In this document: piece by piece, positions 29,872-41,363 of the stretch
Layout of the letters: every line of letters starts with the position of its first letter
Numbering within the stretch: position 1 is the stretch's first letter
From: Hydractinia symbiolongicarpus
Taxonomy: Eukaryota; Cnidaria; Hydrozoa; Anthoathecata; Hydractiniidae
Direction of reading: 5' to 3'
DNA length: 64,000 nucleotides
Assembly (NCBI RefSeq): GCF_029227915.1
Contig: NC_079880.1
Span: forward strand, 32,543,501 to 32,607,500
Program-made: the position numbers and the translations under genes
The notes under the pieces: model-generated
The model's database searches: none
The model's input: only the letters and a program-made list of their open reading frames with translations
Told to the model about the DNA's origin: nothing

Positions 29872-31584
29872 CTAAAACAAACAAACAATAAGGTACACAA
29901 ACAAGAAGACACTAAGGACGCTCCGAGCTAATGATTTATCTAGCAGATAACTTTTAGTGTTTTTGCAAAAGTCCGAGTAAACTTTAGCATTTCTACAGTT
30001 GCCAGGCAGATTGTTAAATATTTTTGATGCCTCGTACTCAAAAGTATTCGCAACGTTGACCATGAATGCAATCTTTATACCGTCGTTTTGTTGGCGACGT
30101 GATGGTCGCACTGGTTCTTTCATTTGTTGCATTGGCAGGAACTTCGGCCAGTCGTCAATGTTAATAGATTTCCAAGCAAGTCTGGAAATGCTGAACTCGG
30201 CTCGTTCTTGCACAGGAAGCCACTTGAGTCCAACAACGTCATTGATCTTGGAATAACGTAAGCGTACAAAACTTGCAGCTGAATTTTGTACTCTCTGCAG
30301 CTGGTTCATCAAGTATGTAGGTGCTCCGTGATAGATTGCATTACCATAATCCAGTTTGCTTAACACCAGTGCTTCAGCGAGTTGCTTACGAAGTTTGAAG
30401 GATAAAAACCTTTTCAAGTGAGCTGGTGTTTTTAGTGTGCCAAATGATGAAGATGTGGTTTTATTGATATGGCTGTTCCATTTTAAGTCTTCTATGAACG
30501 TTACACCAAGCAGCTTGAATTCGGAGGTCTGTTTGATCTGACTTCCGTCTGTTGAGAATATTTCATATTTAAACTCGTGATGTTTCGCCATTTGCTTTGT
30601 GGAAAAAAGAAAGGAGTTAGTCTTTTTCGTATTGAAGACGAGGCTACTGTTTTTCGACCATGACTGCACTTTTGATACATCTTGATTCATTTTCGTGACA
30701 CATTGATCAAACATTTTTGGTTTGCAGGAAAGGTATATGCTTGTGTCGTCAGCGTACTGGATCAACTCCGTAGTTACAGTAAGTCCTTGTGATACGTTAT
30801 CATTGACTTGGGTGAATTGGCGTCGACTCGAAAGGTAGTTTGCTAGGAGGTACATGGATGCCTTTGAGAATTTTAGCTGATGGAGTTTAGTTATCAGCGA
30901 TTCATAGTCCACAGTATCGAATGCTTTAGAGAAATCTGCCATCACAGCTAAGATTATTTCACCTCTGTGCATCGCTGTCACGATGTCATTTTTCAGCTTT
31001 GTGCATGAGGTTATTGTACAGTGTCTTTTACGAAAGCCAGACTGGTGAATGGAAAGGAGATTTTCTCTTTCGAGGTGCTCTGATACCTGCTTCATCATTA
31101 ATTTTTCAAATACTTTGGACAATGCAGCAAGGATAGAAATTGGACGGTAATCACTAGGTTCGTTGGGATGGTCTACCTTTGGTATAGGTGTGATTTTGGA
31201 GATCTTCCATTGTCTGGGAAATATCTTATTATCTATCGAGGTGTTGATTATGTGACATATAGGATTTGCAATTGAGTCAACACAAATTTTTAGGTACTTG
31301 GATGGAATCTGATCTGGACCTGTTGAACAGGTCGAGATCAAATTAAGAATCATCTTCCTTGTTTCCTCGTAAGTTACGCGTCGGAAGCAAAAGGCATCAT
31401 CTGTGTCTGGAAGATTCTGAATGCTTTCTTTCAGCATTTGTTCTGGTTTTGGAACTGAATTAAGGAGGCGTTCGGCAGTCTTGTTAAAGTGTGTATTTAA
31501 TTTTTCTGGATCAGCATCAATACGTTTTGGATTTGGATTTAGAATACGGTGAATGGTGTCTTTGGGACGTTTTGACGATAACAC
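29872..31584 (-). pseudogene. CR1-like reverse transcriptase, internally deleted
   Basis: 570 residues. Motifs: STGPDQIPSKYLK, PIPKVDHPNEPSDYRPIS, HQSGFRKRHC, MADFSKAFDTVDY (first catalytic Asp) and ELIQYADDTSIYLS (YADD). Between NDNVSQGLTVTT and ELIQYADD the family normally has the GVPQGSILGPxLF block and about 25 further residues. Here it is missing in frame, so the polymerase cannot be active despite a long open frame. The C-terminal part (LKRFLSFKLRKQL, LDYGNAIYHG, RYSKINDVVGLKWLP) is the usual CR1-type tail. Confidence 0.75.
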
Positions 31585-31646
31585 AGTACGGTAGAAGTTT
31601 TTCTTTGCAGTTTTAATCAGTATTTTTACTTCATTTCTGATTTTTC

Positions 31647-32081
31647 TTAGCTGCGCAAGGTCGGAAGGATCTCTAGTGCGTTGTGCAATCTTACGAAGAC
31701 GATCTTTTTCAGCTTTGCAGTAATTTCAGGGTCTTTCAACCATGGTGCTGGAGGACGAGCGATCTTTTGTCTGACCAGTGGAGCGTGTTCGTTTAGACAG
31801 TTTGTTAAAAGTGTCGACTTGGTCTTCTGGATCATTGAAGGCGTATACCAAGTTGAACGGAAGATTAAAAACATCCTGAACGAATTGGTTGATGTCTATT
31901 TTTTTTCTGCACGCATGTACTTGTATCGTGGCTCAAATTTTGGTTTTGTGATGTTGCATATTATATAGGGAGCATCATGGTCACTAATCTCGTCACAGGG
32001 TAACACATCATGATGAGTGATCTTGTGTAAGTTCGTAATAATATGATCAATGACTCTGTTAATACGGGTGTTTTTCAACAT
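31647..32081 (-). pseudogene. Endonuclease C-terminus and linker of the CR1-like element
   Basis: Two pieces in different frames. 32081-31896 has RINRVIDHIITN and EISDHDAPYIICN, the SDH motif that ends the endonuclease fold. 31874-31647 has LLTNCLNEHAPLV and ARPPAPWLKDPEI, the linker that precedes the RT in CR1-like proteins. Frameshifts separate them from each other and from the RT. Confidence 0.6.
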
Positions 32082-32874
32082 GTTGTTTAAAACACAGGCT
32101 ATTAAGGATTTGTTGGTAATTCACGTATGCTGATGTGTCTTTTTTGTTAAAGTCAATATTGAAATCTCCGGTGATGATAATCGGACCAGTCCAGGTAATT
32201 GATACGAACGATACAATAAATTCAAATTTCTGCAGCCAGTCGATCTTTTCGCCATTGATGGAACTCGGCTGATAGAAAGCAGCTAGAAGGTAAGAAGTCT
32301 TTTTCCGTTTCACTTGAATCCAGAGATGTTCAATAGTTTCGTCTTTCTTCATGATGTCTTTACGTACCTTGTATTTGAACTGGTCCCGGATGTATAAACC
32401 GACACCACCACCACGCTTAACTGCTCTGTTATTGTATTCAAAGTTATACCCAGGTATGGTGACGTGTTTCAGCAAATGGGTGTTGTCTTTAAGCCAAGTC
32501 TCAGACATCGTTATGATATCAAACTGATATGTATGAAGCATTGTCTCCGCGAAAGATGAGGTGATTGATTGGGTGTTCAGGTACCAAATGGTAGTTCTGT
32601 GTCTGTTATTGTTCAACAAAGCTAAATGCTGATCGAATGGTGCTTCTTCAAGAATAACTGGATCAATGATATCGTTGTCTAATAGTCTGGTGTTATGGAA
32701 AGGTAACTGAGAACAGAGACAACGGCAGCATGACCAATCAAAAGTATCTTGCGCATTGAGATGATGATTGTTTTTCCGCAAGCAGGACTGATGGACTGAG
32801 TCTTTGCCTGGGAGCGTTTTTACGAATGTTCTTCGTACATAAGTGACAATTTTCCGGTCCTGGGTTGGTTTCAA
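32059..32874 (-). pseudogene. AP-type endonuclease of the CR1-like element
   Basis: 271 residues. An N-terminal zinc-finger remnant (VHQSCLRKNNH, WSCCRC) is followed by the endonuclease/exonuclease/phosphatase fold: IWYLNTQSI, IITMSETWL (Glu), KRGGGVGLYIRD, LLAAFYQPSS and IIITGDFNID (Asp-x-Asn). The first Cys pair (CHLC) lies in the overlapping frame at 32738-32980, so a frameshift splits the PHD-like finger. Confidence 0.7.
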
Positions 32875-32980
32875 TATCTCCCGAAAGTATAAGAGTGAAG
32901 GTTGCTACGTGGTTTTTGTAAAGAAGAACCGGTGATGATCTACGAACCTTGTCGGAGCGTTGATGATTGTTAGGTTTCAC
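32738..32980 (-). pseudogene. 2A-like leader of the CR1-like element
   Basis: The frame contains TFTLILSGDIETNPGP, with the 2A core DIETNPGP at 32855-32878, followed by ENCHLCTKN, the first half of a zinc finger. 2A-like leaders are known in several non-LTR retrotransposons of marine invertebrates, where they separate a short leader from the enzyme. There is no in-frame ATG upstream before a stop, so the start is lost or non-canonical. Confidence 0.6.
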
Positions 32981-33190
32981 ACAATTCTCAGCATTTTGAG
33001 TTCATAACCCACCAATCTCTGTGAGAAAAAGTACCACCATAATCACTACAAGTTTCTTCATCTTGTAGTTATAACTTATTCTGCTCTTTTCTCGAACACA
33101 GCAATATAATCACAAAAAAGACTTCAAAAATACGAGAAAACGGCGTCAGTTAAGAGTAAACAACAGTTCGCGGTGAAGCCATTGCAGTAT

Positions 33191-34778
33191 CAAATATATT
33201 TAAGGAATTTTAAACTTTGAGCACACTATTGAATTGAAAACACTAAAAGATAAAAAAGATTTTTCCTCATTTTATCCCTCTTAATAATAAATATTTTAGA
33301 TTCTTTTTTTTAAAATATCAGGAAAATATGTAAAAGAATCACAATTAAAAATTTTTTTTATTAAAAAAAAATGACCGTATGTTTCTGTCTTCAGACAGGA
33401 CTGTTTCGAATTTTTATCTCGAGTGATACAAAAGTAATGAATTATATTATAATAAGAACAGTAAACCGAACTTCTTATTTTTTATTTTTATCTAACTTAG
33501 ACGGTAACATTGCACCGACCTCGCGCGATATTTTGCGGTACAGTCAGGGGTAATCGGTTGTATTAAAAGCACAGATTGTATTAATTTTCCGACACAAAAA
33601 TAATACTTTATAGGCCACAAAACAATGTTGGAAAACATTTTTGTCAGTCAAAATTATTCATTGGACAAAATATTCAAGACCCTGAAAAAAGTTCGTCACT
33701 TCAGTTCATTTTGAAAATTCCACTTTCATGTCAACTGTAAAATAACTATAGAATATATAAATGACCATAGTTTTTAATTGGACAAAATTTTTGATTTTGT
33801 TGAAATAGGTATATCTTTTATGACTAAAATTTAAGATACTTGCATAATTGTGAAACAAAGAGGAAATTTTCCAGATTGGTAAAAAACTTGCAAGTTACCA
33901 CATGCAAAAATGCTGAAAATATCCATAAAACCTTTTTTTCTCTCTTTTTAAAGGGGCTGCGAAAACCAACAGCTGTTTCGTAGCACCTTTAAGAATATCA
34001 CACTAAAATGTTTCATTTTTTAAATAAGAATATAAAGTTTTCAGGTCTATATCGTTATACGTAAAAGTTAAAGTAAAAATAAATCTTCTAAAATGAATTG
34101 CAAACTGTGAGCTTAAAATTTCACAAGGGTACTGGCGTGAGCGTCCATTATACATCACAAACGCATCACTTCAGAACGGAGGGTTTGAACCTGAAAATAA
34201 AAATTAAATCACTTTATCGTCAATAAACGAACAATTTTCTAACAAACGAAGACAAATATCAAAGTATGACACTAATTTGCTTTGTTAAAAAACTCAAAAA
34301 ATAAAATCATAAATCCGTGAAAAATAAAACCAAAAAGAAGCCTTTCGGACAACGCAAATTTCGGACGGATTAATATTCAGACAAAAATGATCCAAAATTA
34401 TTAATTTGGGGCATGTTATAAATCTTTCATTGAGTCGTCTATGAAAGTTTGAAGCTGGTATAAGAACAACGACAGTAGGTTTAGCCTATCAATACACAGA
34501 GTGTCGGCCAAATATTTTTTCGTGCCATATTTATTGCCATATGTACACACGCAACAAAATCCCTAGATACAAACAAAAATAAATATAAAGTTTTACAAAT
34601 GTTTTTGCCAAGCACTGTGCAAAATATCACACTAATCACACTAATAGCTTTAATAGCTTGACCAAAGGAGGGGAAGTGTAGTCTTGAATTCACATTTAGT
34701 GGGCGATATCGTATATCAGTCATATCCTTTTTAGATATCGTGAAAATAAATAAAGAAATGAAAGTTTTCTTCTCATAC
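33191..34778. other. AT-rich interval without a recognised gene
   Basis: No supported coding region. An imperfect stem (15 of 17 pairs) lies at 33948-33992, with arms TTAAAGGGGCTGCGAAA and TTTCGTAGCACCTTTAA. The interval may hold further 3' exons of the coiled-coil gene that I could not define. Confidence 0.4.
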
Positions 34779-34893
34779 CCTCTCTTCCAAATTCTTCCCC
34801 GTCAGTAATGAAGACATGTATTCGTCTTGATCAGCCAACTTTAGAGCATTTTCGGTATGTTCAAGCTTATACGTCATCTCTTTAAGAAACAAT
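34779..34893 (-). CDS. Coiled-coil gene, exon (3'-most recognised)
   Basis: Acceptor TTTTTTAG at 34894-34895 and donor AGG|GTATGAG at 34778. It encodes 38 residues after completing a split Arg codon: LFLKEMTYKLEHTENALKLA, then DQDEYMSSLLTGKNLEER. The phase matches the preceding exon (2+1). The gene must continue downstream. Confidence 0.65.
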
Positions 34894-35037
34894 CTAAAAA
34901 ATGCGTAGAAAAACTAACTACATACTGGAAAAACACAGACGGAAATTTAAAGCCTATGGATTTACAATTTTTAAAATGAGCGTTTAAAACATGTTATATA
35001 GGATGTCATCTGCTAGTTAACATTCTTTTCTGCTCAC

Positions 35038-36647
35038 CTTGTGTCGTCTTCAGAGTACTTCAGTTTGTTGTTGACGAATGGCGAAACATATCCTGTACCG
35101 TAGATCATTGTACCATCAACGTTTGCAGTGTCGCCGTGGAATTGGAAAACACGTTCTTCAGAGCTGTTTATGTGCCCACTTTGAGGTGGCAAGTGGTGCA
35201 CAGGTGAGGTTGGTGGTTTTCTCCAAGAATTCTTTGTTTCATAAAAGGATTCAAGATTAGTGTTACTATTTGCTGTAGAAGAGTGACGAAAATTAAGTGA
35301 TTTGGATAAGTTAACAGGCGGTATATTCGCTGTCGATGAAGCTAAAACTCTTGTTTGAGGAGCAGTCAGTTTAATGAAATTTACATGAGAAGTATCTGAG
35401 GTGGTGTCTTTCAGTAATTTGTTTTTTTTTCTTAGAGTTGACCAATTTAAAGTGTCTGTGACAAGTGTCTGTGTTTTTAAAGTGTTTTTATAATACTGCA
35501 TCGCTCTCTCCAATGTCTGCAGCTTTTCTTTTAAAATATGTTCGTTTTCTGTCAACTTATTAACGGTATTTTCTAATTCAGTTCTCTCTTTTGCGTGTTG
35601 TAATATGAGGTCAGACTCTTTCATTTTTAAATTATGCTTTACCGTACGACATTCATCTATTTCATTTTGGAGAGCATGTGCATTATCGCTTAACCTTTTG
35701 TTTTCCTTTCGCGCAGCCTCCAAAACGTTGACGCACTTCTTTAACTTCTGCTTATATTCCGTGGCCTTGCTTTCTAATTTTAAATTATTTTCAAAGTTTT
35801 TGTTGGAATCCTCGTGCATATTCTGCAAAAATTTTTTTTGACTATTTAGTTTCTCCTCCAAGCGTTTAATTATCGTTAAATCAGTCTCCTTTGAATTTTT
35901 TGCACGTTCCAATTCTAGTCGTAAGTTTTCCTTCTGGTTTTCCACGGTAAATAGTTCGTCGTTGGCCTTTTTGTTTTGCGCGATCAGATTGTCAATCTCT
36001 TGACGCGTCGTTTGTCGCATCGTTTTTTCCGACATCTTCAAACAGTCGTATTTCCGGCAAGAATCTTCGCACGCATGGTCCAGGTCTCTCACCTTTTTAT
36101 TTACCTTTTCGTTTTCTTTCTTCAGTTGCCACGTGTCCACTTTTAATTTCTCGTTTTCTTTCTCAACACTTCGTAACAAGTCTTCCAAATATACGACACG
36201 GTTTTCTAAATTATCACTTTTGTCGAATGATTCTTTTAACTTGGACAGATGTTCTTTGTATGTGTTTAACTCGACACTTAACTCGCATTTCTCTTTAGCA
36301 AGTTCAGCGAGTTCCGATGACATTTTTTTTATTTGCAACAAGTATCCCTCCTTTTCCTTTGTGCACTTTGCTTCTTCTTCTTCTTTCACTCTCATCACCT
36401 CTGCAATCATGACTTCGCACAAATTATCGTTGATCTTCTCCGCAAACTTTGCAGGTATTTTCTCCAAGCTTTCACCGTCGTAGACATTTTGTAATTTTGT
36501 TCTCAAAGCAACCAAAACATCCAATTTCATTCGTTCTTTCTCTAGCTTCATTTCCTGAATATGCGCAGACATTAGGTCGAAATACAGAAGTAAATTGTCT
36601 GTCTCTTCTCCTTCTAAAAGTTTATTAAAACAAAACCAATTTAACAC
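35038..36647 (-). CDS. Coiled-coil gene, large exon
   Basis: About 537 residues, ending at donor AAG|GTGAGC (35037). Residues 30-395 are almost continuous coiled coil (heptads rich in Leu, Lys, Glu), for example ENRVVYLEDLLRSVEKENEK and TIIKRLEEKLNSQKKFLQN. After that comes a Ser/Thr/Asn-rich tail with a VHHLPPQSGH segment. There is no signal peptide or membrane segment. I do not recognise the orthologue; a centrosomal, ciliary or cytoskeletal scaffold would fit the composition but that is only a guess. It is a host gene, judged from consistent exon phases and splice sites. Confidence 0.75.
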
Positions 36648-36676
36648 CTAAAGGAATTGCAAAGCTCATACCTTAC

Positions 36677-36843
36677 TTGTTTTTCATCTAACCTGAAATC
36701 TGTTTCTATAATCTTGCACAAGCTATTTCTTATGATGGATAACTCCAGCCCAGTTAGGTAACATGGCAACTTCAAGATTAATACACGAGCAACTTTGGAA
36801 ACGGGAACTTGCTTAAGTACAATGTTTTCATTTGCGCAAAGTT
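36677..36843 (-). CDS. Coiled-coil gene, probable second exon
   Basis: Encodes ELCANENIVLKQVPVSKVAR, VLILKLPCYLTGLELSIIRN and SLCKIIETDFRLDEKQ, in phase with both neighbours. The donor CAA|GTAAGG is good and the acceptor (TGTGAAG) is weak. The implied intron to the next exon is only 29 bases (36648-36676), shorter than normal metazoan introns, so one of these boundaries may be wrong. Confidence 0.45.
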
Positions 36844-37110
36844 CTTCACAGTTATTGATTTATTCGTGAAGTAAATTTTTGGCATCCTAAGGTCTTGATA
36901 ATCTAAATCTGCCTAACAAAAGCGAAGACATTGATTTCATTGAAGTCAAAGTGAAGAGAACTTTTGTTTTGGATGGCAAATGAGATTTTTATACTTATAG
37001 TACTTTATTTGTGATGAATATGTTTTCCGTTGGACTTCTCTAAAAAACTTTTTTCAACTTTAAGCGTCGTGTTGCGTATATGTCGTTACTAAGAATGTGT
37101 TGTACACTAC

Positions 37111-37336
37111 CTTTTATTTGCTCGTCTACTATCTTACTTGCTGATACACTCAGAGCGGTATGCACAGACGTTTCTTTCTTTCCTTTGCTAATCTGTTCAA
37201 CAGATATATTCTCATTTCCAATATCCACAAGAGGTCTGTTAATAGGTTCGCCATTAACTAAATTGCCGGCTTTGTCTTTTTCAGTGAGGAATTTAATTTC
37301 ATTGTGTTTTCTGTTATTAACGTTTACAGCACCCAT
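37111..37336 (-). CDS. Coiled-coil gene, probable first coding exon
   Basis: ATG at 37336 (MGAVNVNNRKHNEIKFLTEK), 75 codons, and a donor AAAG|GTAGTG at 37110, phase 1, matching the next exon. Hydrophilic, no domain. An upstream in-frame extension to 37360 has no ATG. Confidence 0.5.
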
Positions 37337-37631
37337 CTCAAGAGAAATTGGTAGAAACAATTCTAAAAAAATGCGAAACTTTAGGAAATTTAGAAAATTT
37401 TAATTTAATAAGACGAAGTTTGAGAAGCTTTCCAACTTGTGTTATTTATCTTTAATTTTTTTGTAAAGACGCTACAATGCGGGAAAGCATTGGGACTTTT
37501 CTAATTTTCTTAAGTTAAGGTGGCAACAAGAAAAAAACTACGTATTTTAATACGCGTTTAACAGCATGCTTGTAAACACTCAAGCAACGATCTTTGCAAC
37601 ACTTTATTTGCGAATCTCTTAATAATTTAAT

Positions 37632-37940
37632 TTGACAAGGTGGCCAAAGAGAATTTATGTTGGAAATCGTGTTTTTAAAACTTCAGTAGGTTTTGCTGTT
37701 ATTGCTTATAATGATGGTGCTATGGGACTAATTCCTATGTTTCAAAAATCAGGCATAGACTGTGGTTTTTCTACTACAGAGGAAAGTGCAAAAGTAGACA
37801 CTTGTCGTATCAAACATTCTAACCGCAAGTCAACGGACTGTGTCAAGTTGGGACGTAAAAAGCGTAGAGCAGTTAGAAAAGGATTCAGATAAAAAGAGCT
37901 TGAAGAAGGGAAAACTTATGGATATGGACAATTTTGTTGT
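37632..37940 (+). pseudogene. C-terminal fragment of a cnidarian transposon-associated protein
   Basis: The frame reads VGFAVIAYNDGAMGLIPMFQ, DCGFSTTEESAKVDTCRIKH and RKKRRAVRKGFR, then a stop, then KELEEGKTYGYGQF. I recognise this order as the C-terminus of a repeated protein family in cnidarian genomes, but not its exact superfamily. There is no ATG near the start, so it is a fragment. Confidence 0.4.
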
Positions 37941-39527
37941 ACATTGTTACACAAGATTATTTCTTTAATATTTTGCTTTGGCTTTCGTAACTGTTTTTTC
38001 AAATTATGACCTTTCAAAAAGCATAAGTTTTGATAGGAAAGAGATATTTGCCTGATATTTGCGGAAGACTCTTTACATAAAACCCAATCCAGACGTTTAA
38101 ACATATGCATAGGATATGACATATAATGTTTCCCACATAGTGTGCGGGAAACATATTTTGATTTCTGGCACCATAATGTTATTATCTAGAGGAGCGTAGC
38201 TAATGGTAGCACATGGCGTCGCGACCTTAAAATAATTTGGTACTGTTGTAGAAGTTAACTTTTCGTTTTTACTTCGACGACAGCAACCTTTTATCATGGA
38301 ACTGAAAATTGAAGGTATTTTTCATTAGTTTTTTATGTTTTTATGTTGTTTTTATGTTTTGTTATTTGTTTGTTTTTTGCTTGTTTCTGTTTGTTTGCAT
38401 GTTGTATGGTATTATTAGTATTATTTTAGCTTTGAGTCGAGCAGTAACTTTTTGCTGTTTTCTTTTTTTCTAGTCCTTTTGAAACTTTATAGACTTGCGC
38501 TCTTATTTTGTATTTAACTACTCTTCTTCTTCTTATACTTTTAGGACACAGAGCCGCAAGTGAGGTTTTCATCCATTTCGGAAGCAGGAGTAGCAATCAA
38601 GCAGTTTGAACTTGATACCAATACCACCTTTGTAGTTTTCTTTACTTTAAACTAGCTTCTTATATAAAAAAATATCTATCAATGTGTCTTAATATTTTTC
38701 TAGGCTACAACTCATTGGATCATAAAATACTTTTTGAGGAGAAGAAAACTCATTATGACGAGAAAAAACTAAAATTTAATGGAATTCCTTCCATAATCAT
38801 TGGCAATGAATTGCGAGATTGCACTCATGGCGTGAACCACCAAATATAAAGAGTCAAAAGTCGACATCGGAAAAGTTAGAGAGTAAAGTTTTTGTTTGTT
38901 TTTGTTGATACCATGGCTTATGTTGTACATGTCATATATAGACTAAACAATTTTATTTAGGGTGACATATCAAATTTAAGAACATTTGGGAAATCAAGAT
39001 TTCTGTCCCAGACTACTAAAAAGATGAACTGTCCTGCAAAAATCGTAATTCGAGATGTGATTTTCTTCAAAAGTTTTAAAGTAGGTGGCACCTTTATTAT
39101 TGATAATAATGTCCGATGACATAAGATGACTTGTTAATTAAGTAAATATTCTTACATGTAGGCAGACACAAATACTGAACGACGAAAGCTTAAAAAAATA
39201 TGGAATACAGATTAAGACACTTGCAAACAGAAATATGCGTCATTTCTGAAAAGAGCTCGGACATTGGACACTCGCTAGGCGAGGTACGGCTGCAATTTGT
39301 GCAATTTATTTATATAAATATTCTAAAAAGTAGTATTTAATACAGTAAAATCTTTTTCAGCATGTTGGAATCATTAATAAAATCCTTCAATTGGTAGGAG
39401 AGGGAGTAAGAAATGTAAGGGGGATTTCAAGACATATCAAAATTTATGTCAAAAATGAAATGTTCCGAGGCAAAGCCGATGTACCAGTCGCTGCTTCCAT
39501 TCAACAATAAAAGACGTAGGTAATCAT

Positions 39528-40205
39528 ATGTACAAAGCAGCTGTAAAACTACGTTTCGCAAAGCTCGATCAAGCAAATTTGGATATCAAAATTCAGGAAT
39601 GGAAAAAAGAGTACCCGAACGATAACTTCTTCTTTCGTAGTTACGGAAAACCGGTAAAAGATGCTGAAACAGAGTTTGAAAAGCTAAACAATGACGTACA
39701 ACCGGAAAATAGGCGAAAAAGTGGAAGATAAATTTATACAGGTATATTTTATTTCATACTTTTTTCTTTTACTTATCACTTTTGTTTGTTCATCAAACAT
39801 CTACACAAAGGCATTTATTAAAGCGTTATGGTAATCACATATGTTTGCTACCTATAAAACGACAAAGTATTCGATCCCTCTATTCTTCGTTGCCCTGAAG
39901 ACGAATGTCGATTATCAGATTGATGGCTCTTTCGCAATGCAGGATGAAACAGCTGATGCAATCACGAAAGCTTTAGAAGTTTTAAAAAGTTGGAATGATA
40001 CGCCAATATGCTTCATGGTCGATAATTATGAAGAGAAGATAGTTTCAATTGAAAGAAAGTTTCCTGGTAAGTCTATATTGTTTTTGTATATATATTTTTT
40101 TATAAGTTACAAATCAAGTAATAAATCTTTTTTTAAAAACCTTATTTTAGATTTCCTGGTGTTGTTATGTGCTTTTCATCGCGAACAAGCTTGGGAGCAA
40201 TGACT
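39528..40205 (+). pseudogene. MULE transposase core
   Basis: MYKAAVKLRFAKLDQANLDI, then WKKEYPNDNFFFRSYGKP. After a stop and shift come QRHLLKRYGNHI and TYKTTKYSIPLFFVALKTNV (catalytic-core start, with the D of the usual DATYKTT lost), then SFAMQDETADAITKALEVL, CFMVDNYEEK and LLCAFHREQAWE. These are the conserved blocks of the MULE transposase domain. An insertion of low-complexity sequence (40065-40150) interrupts it. Confidence 0.65.
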
Positions 40206-40940
40206 TTGTACTGGCTCAAGTATGAGTTCCATGAAGAACATGGTTCTACTAAGATTGCGAAGAATAGCTAACGCATACTTGCTTGAAGAGTATAAAAAAT
40301 CTATGGAAGACTTCTGGCTTCCCTGCCATAAGGTAAGTGCATTTCTGTGATAATTCAATTGTGAAAAGCGGCTCATTTGTTAAAAAATATTCAAATTCTT
40401 TTAGAGATGGGTAAAACACTTTCGACAAGGTTTAATGGAAATATCCGTCAATACAAATGTCGTCGAGAGAAAAAATAAAGATTTTAAGTATGAGTTCCTG
40501 TTCCAGTACAAAACACGTCTATTAGTGGCATGATAAGTGTTTTGGTTACAGATTTTCTACCAGAAACCTTTTCAAGGTACTTTAAACATTATGTTTCACT
40601 GAAGCAATCCTTTTATGTTACGTCTATAACATACGTTTTGTTCATTTTTTTAGGTATGTTGAAGCAAATATTCGGCGAAATTCCGAGTATAGAAAGTACA
40701 ATAGACTCTACCATCTTGGTTACACAATAAACTTCAGGCTTTCACGAAGCACTGCATTGAAAAGGTCGGTCTTTCGAAAGAAATCTAAGTCGAAAATATC
40801 TCACAGATAATGATAAAAGAGTACACAATTAACACCACGACATTTTTGACAATCTTGTTGGATGGAAAATAAAGGAGGATGTCTTAAAACAAATTGCATC
40901 GTACTCCGGATGCAGTTCTGGTGCTATACATATACGCACG

Positions 40941-41363
40941 ATGCCTGTTCAACAGCAACGGAATGGTGTTGACTGTGGCCTATTTGCAATAGCATTTGCA
41001 ACCAGTTTAGCGTTTGGTGATGATCCAACGCTACTTTTCTACGACAACGATCTTGTTAGTTGTCTCGAACGCAGAATGATGCAAAAGTTTCCTACTGTGA
41101 CAAAAGAAAAAAGAGTAAGTCGGTGTAAGGATAAAATGAACATCTACAAGATTTTTTGTTCTTGTAGACAACCATGGTTCCCTACACACAATAAAAATTT
41201 CCACAAGGCAAATTGCAAATTTTGTGACGAATGGTACCACAGGATTTGGGAAAAGATTCCTGCGAAGGTTTTCAAGGAAAAGGATTATGAGTGGGCATGT
41301 AGTCAAAGCGAGAAAAACAACATCAAAATAGTGTATTTTCCATTTAGAGTTTTATATTGGTGA
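40941..41363 (+). pseudogene. Ulp1-type cysteine protease C-terminus with PHD-like finger
   Basis: 140 residues. MPVQQQRNGVDCGLFAIAFA carries the Gln and catalytic Cys12 of C48 (Ulp1/SENP) proteases. The His and Asp that should lie upstream (40800-40940) are not readable. CSCRQPW, CKFCDEWYH and the final ACSQSE form a degenerate PHD-like finger, lacking the last Cys pair. This module is commonly fused to MULE transposases in invertebrates. Confidence 0.65.

Larger units (their letters stand above)
29190..33190 (-). mobile_element. CR1/L2-like non-LTR retrotransposon with 2A motif, inactive
   Basis: On the minus strand: probable 5' leader (33190-32981), a 2A-bearing zinc-finger start, AP-type endonuclease, linker, reverse transcriptase, about 600 bases of 3' untranslated DNA and a microsatellite tail. 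Several frameshifts and an internal RT deletion make it non-functional. The 5' end is approximate. Confidence 0.7.
38560..41363 (+). mobile_element. Decayed Mutator-like (MULE) element with Ulp1-type protease module
   Basis: Pieces in order: an N-terminal zinc-finger region (38706-38850; 38961-39080 with TKKMNCPAKIVIRDV), a linker (39361-39731), the MULE transposase core (39790-40205), a C-terminal part after an intron (40403-40700), and an Ulp1/PHD-like tail (40941-41363). Frames change repeatedly and stops intervene. At least one intron with GTAAGT...TTTTAG (40331-40402) is preserved, so this was a DNA copy rather than a retrocopy. Confidence 0.65.

Noticed and set aside
34481-34723. Possible further exon of the coiled-coil gene
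   Set aside because: Splice sites and phase could not be matched to the exon ending at 34779.
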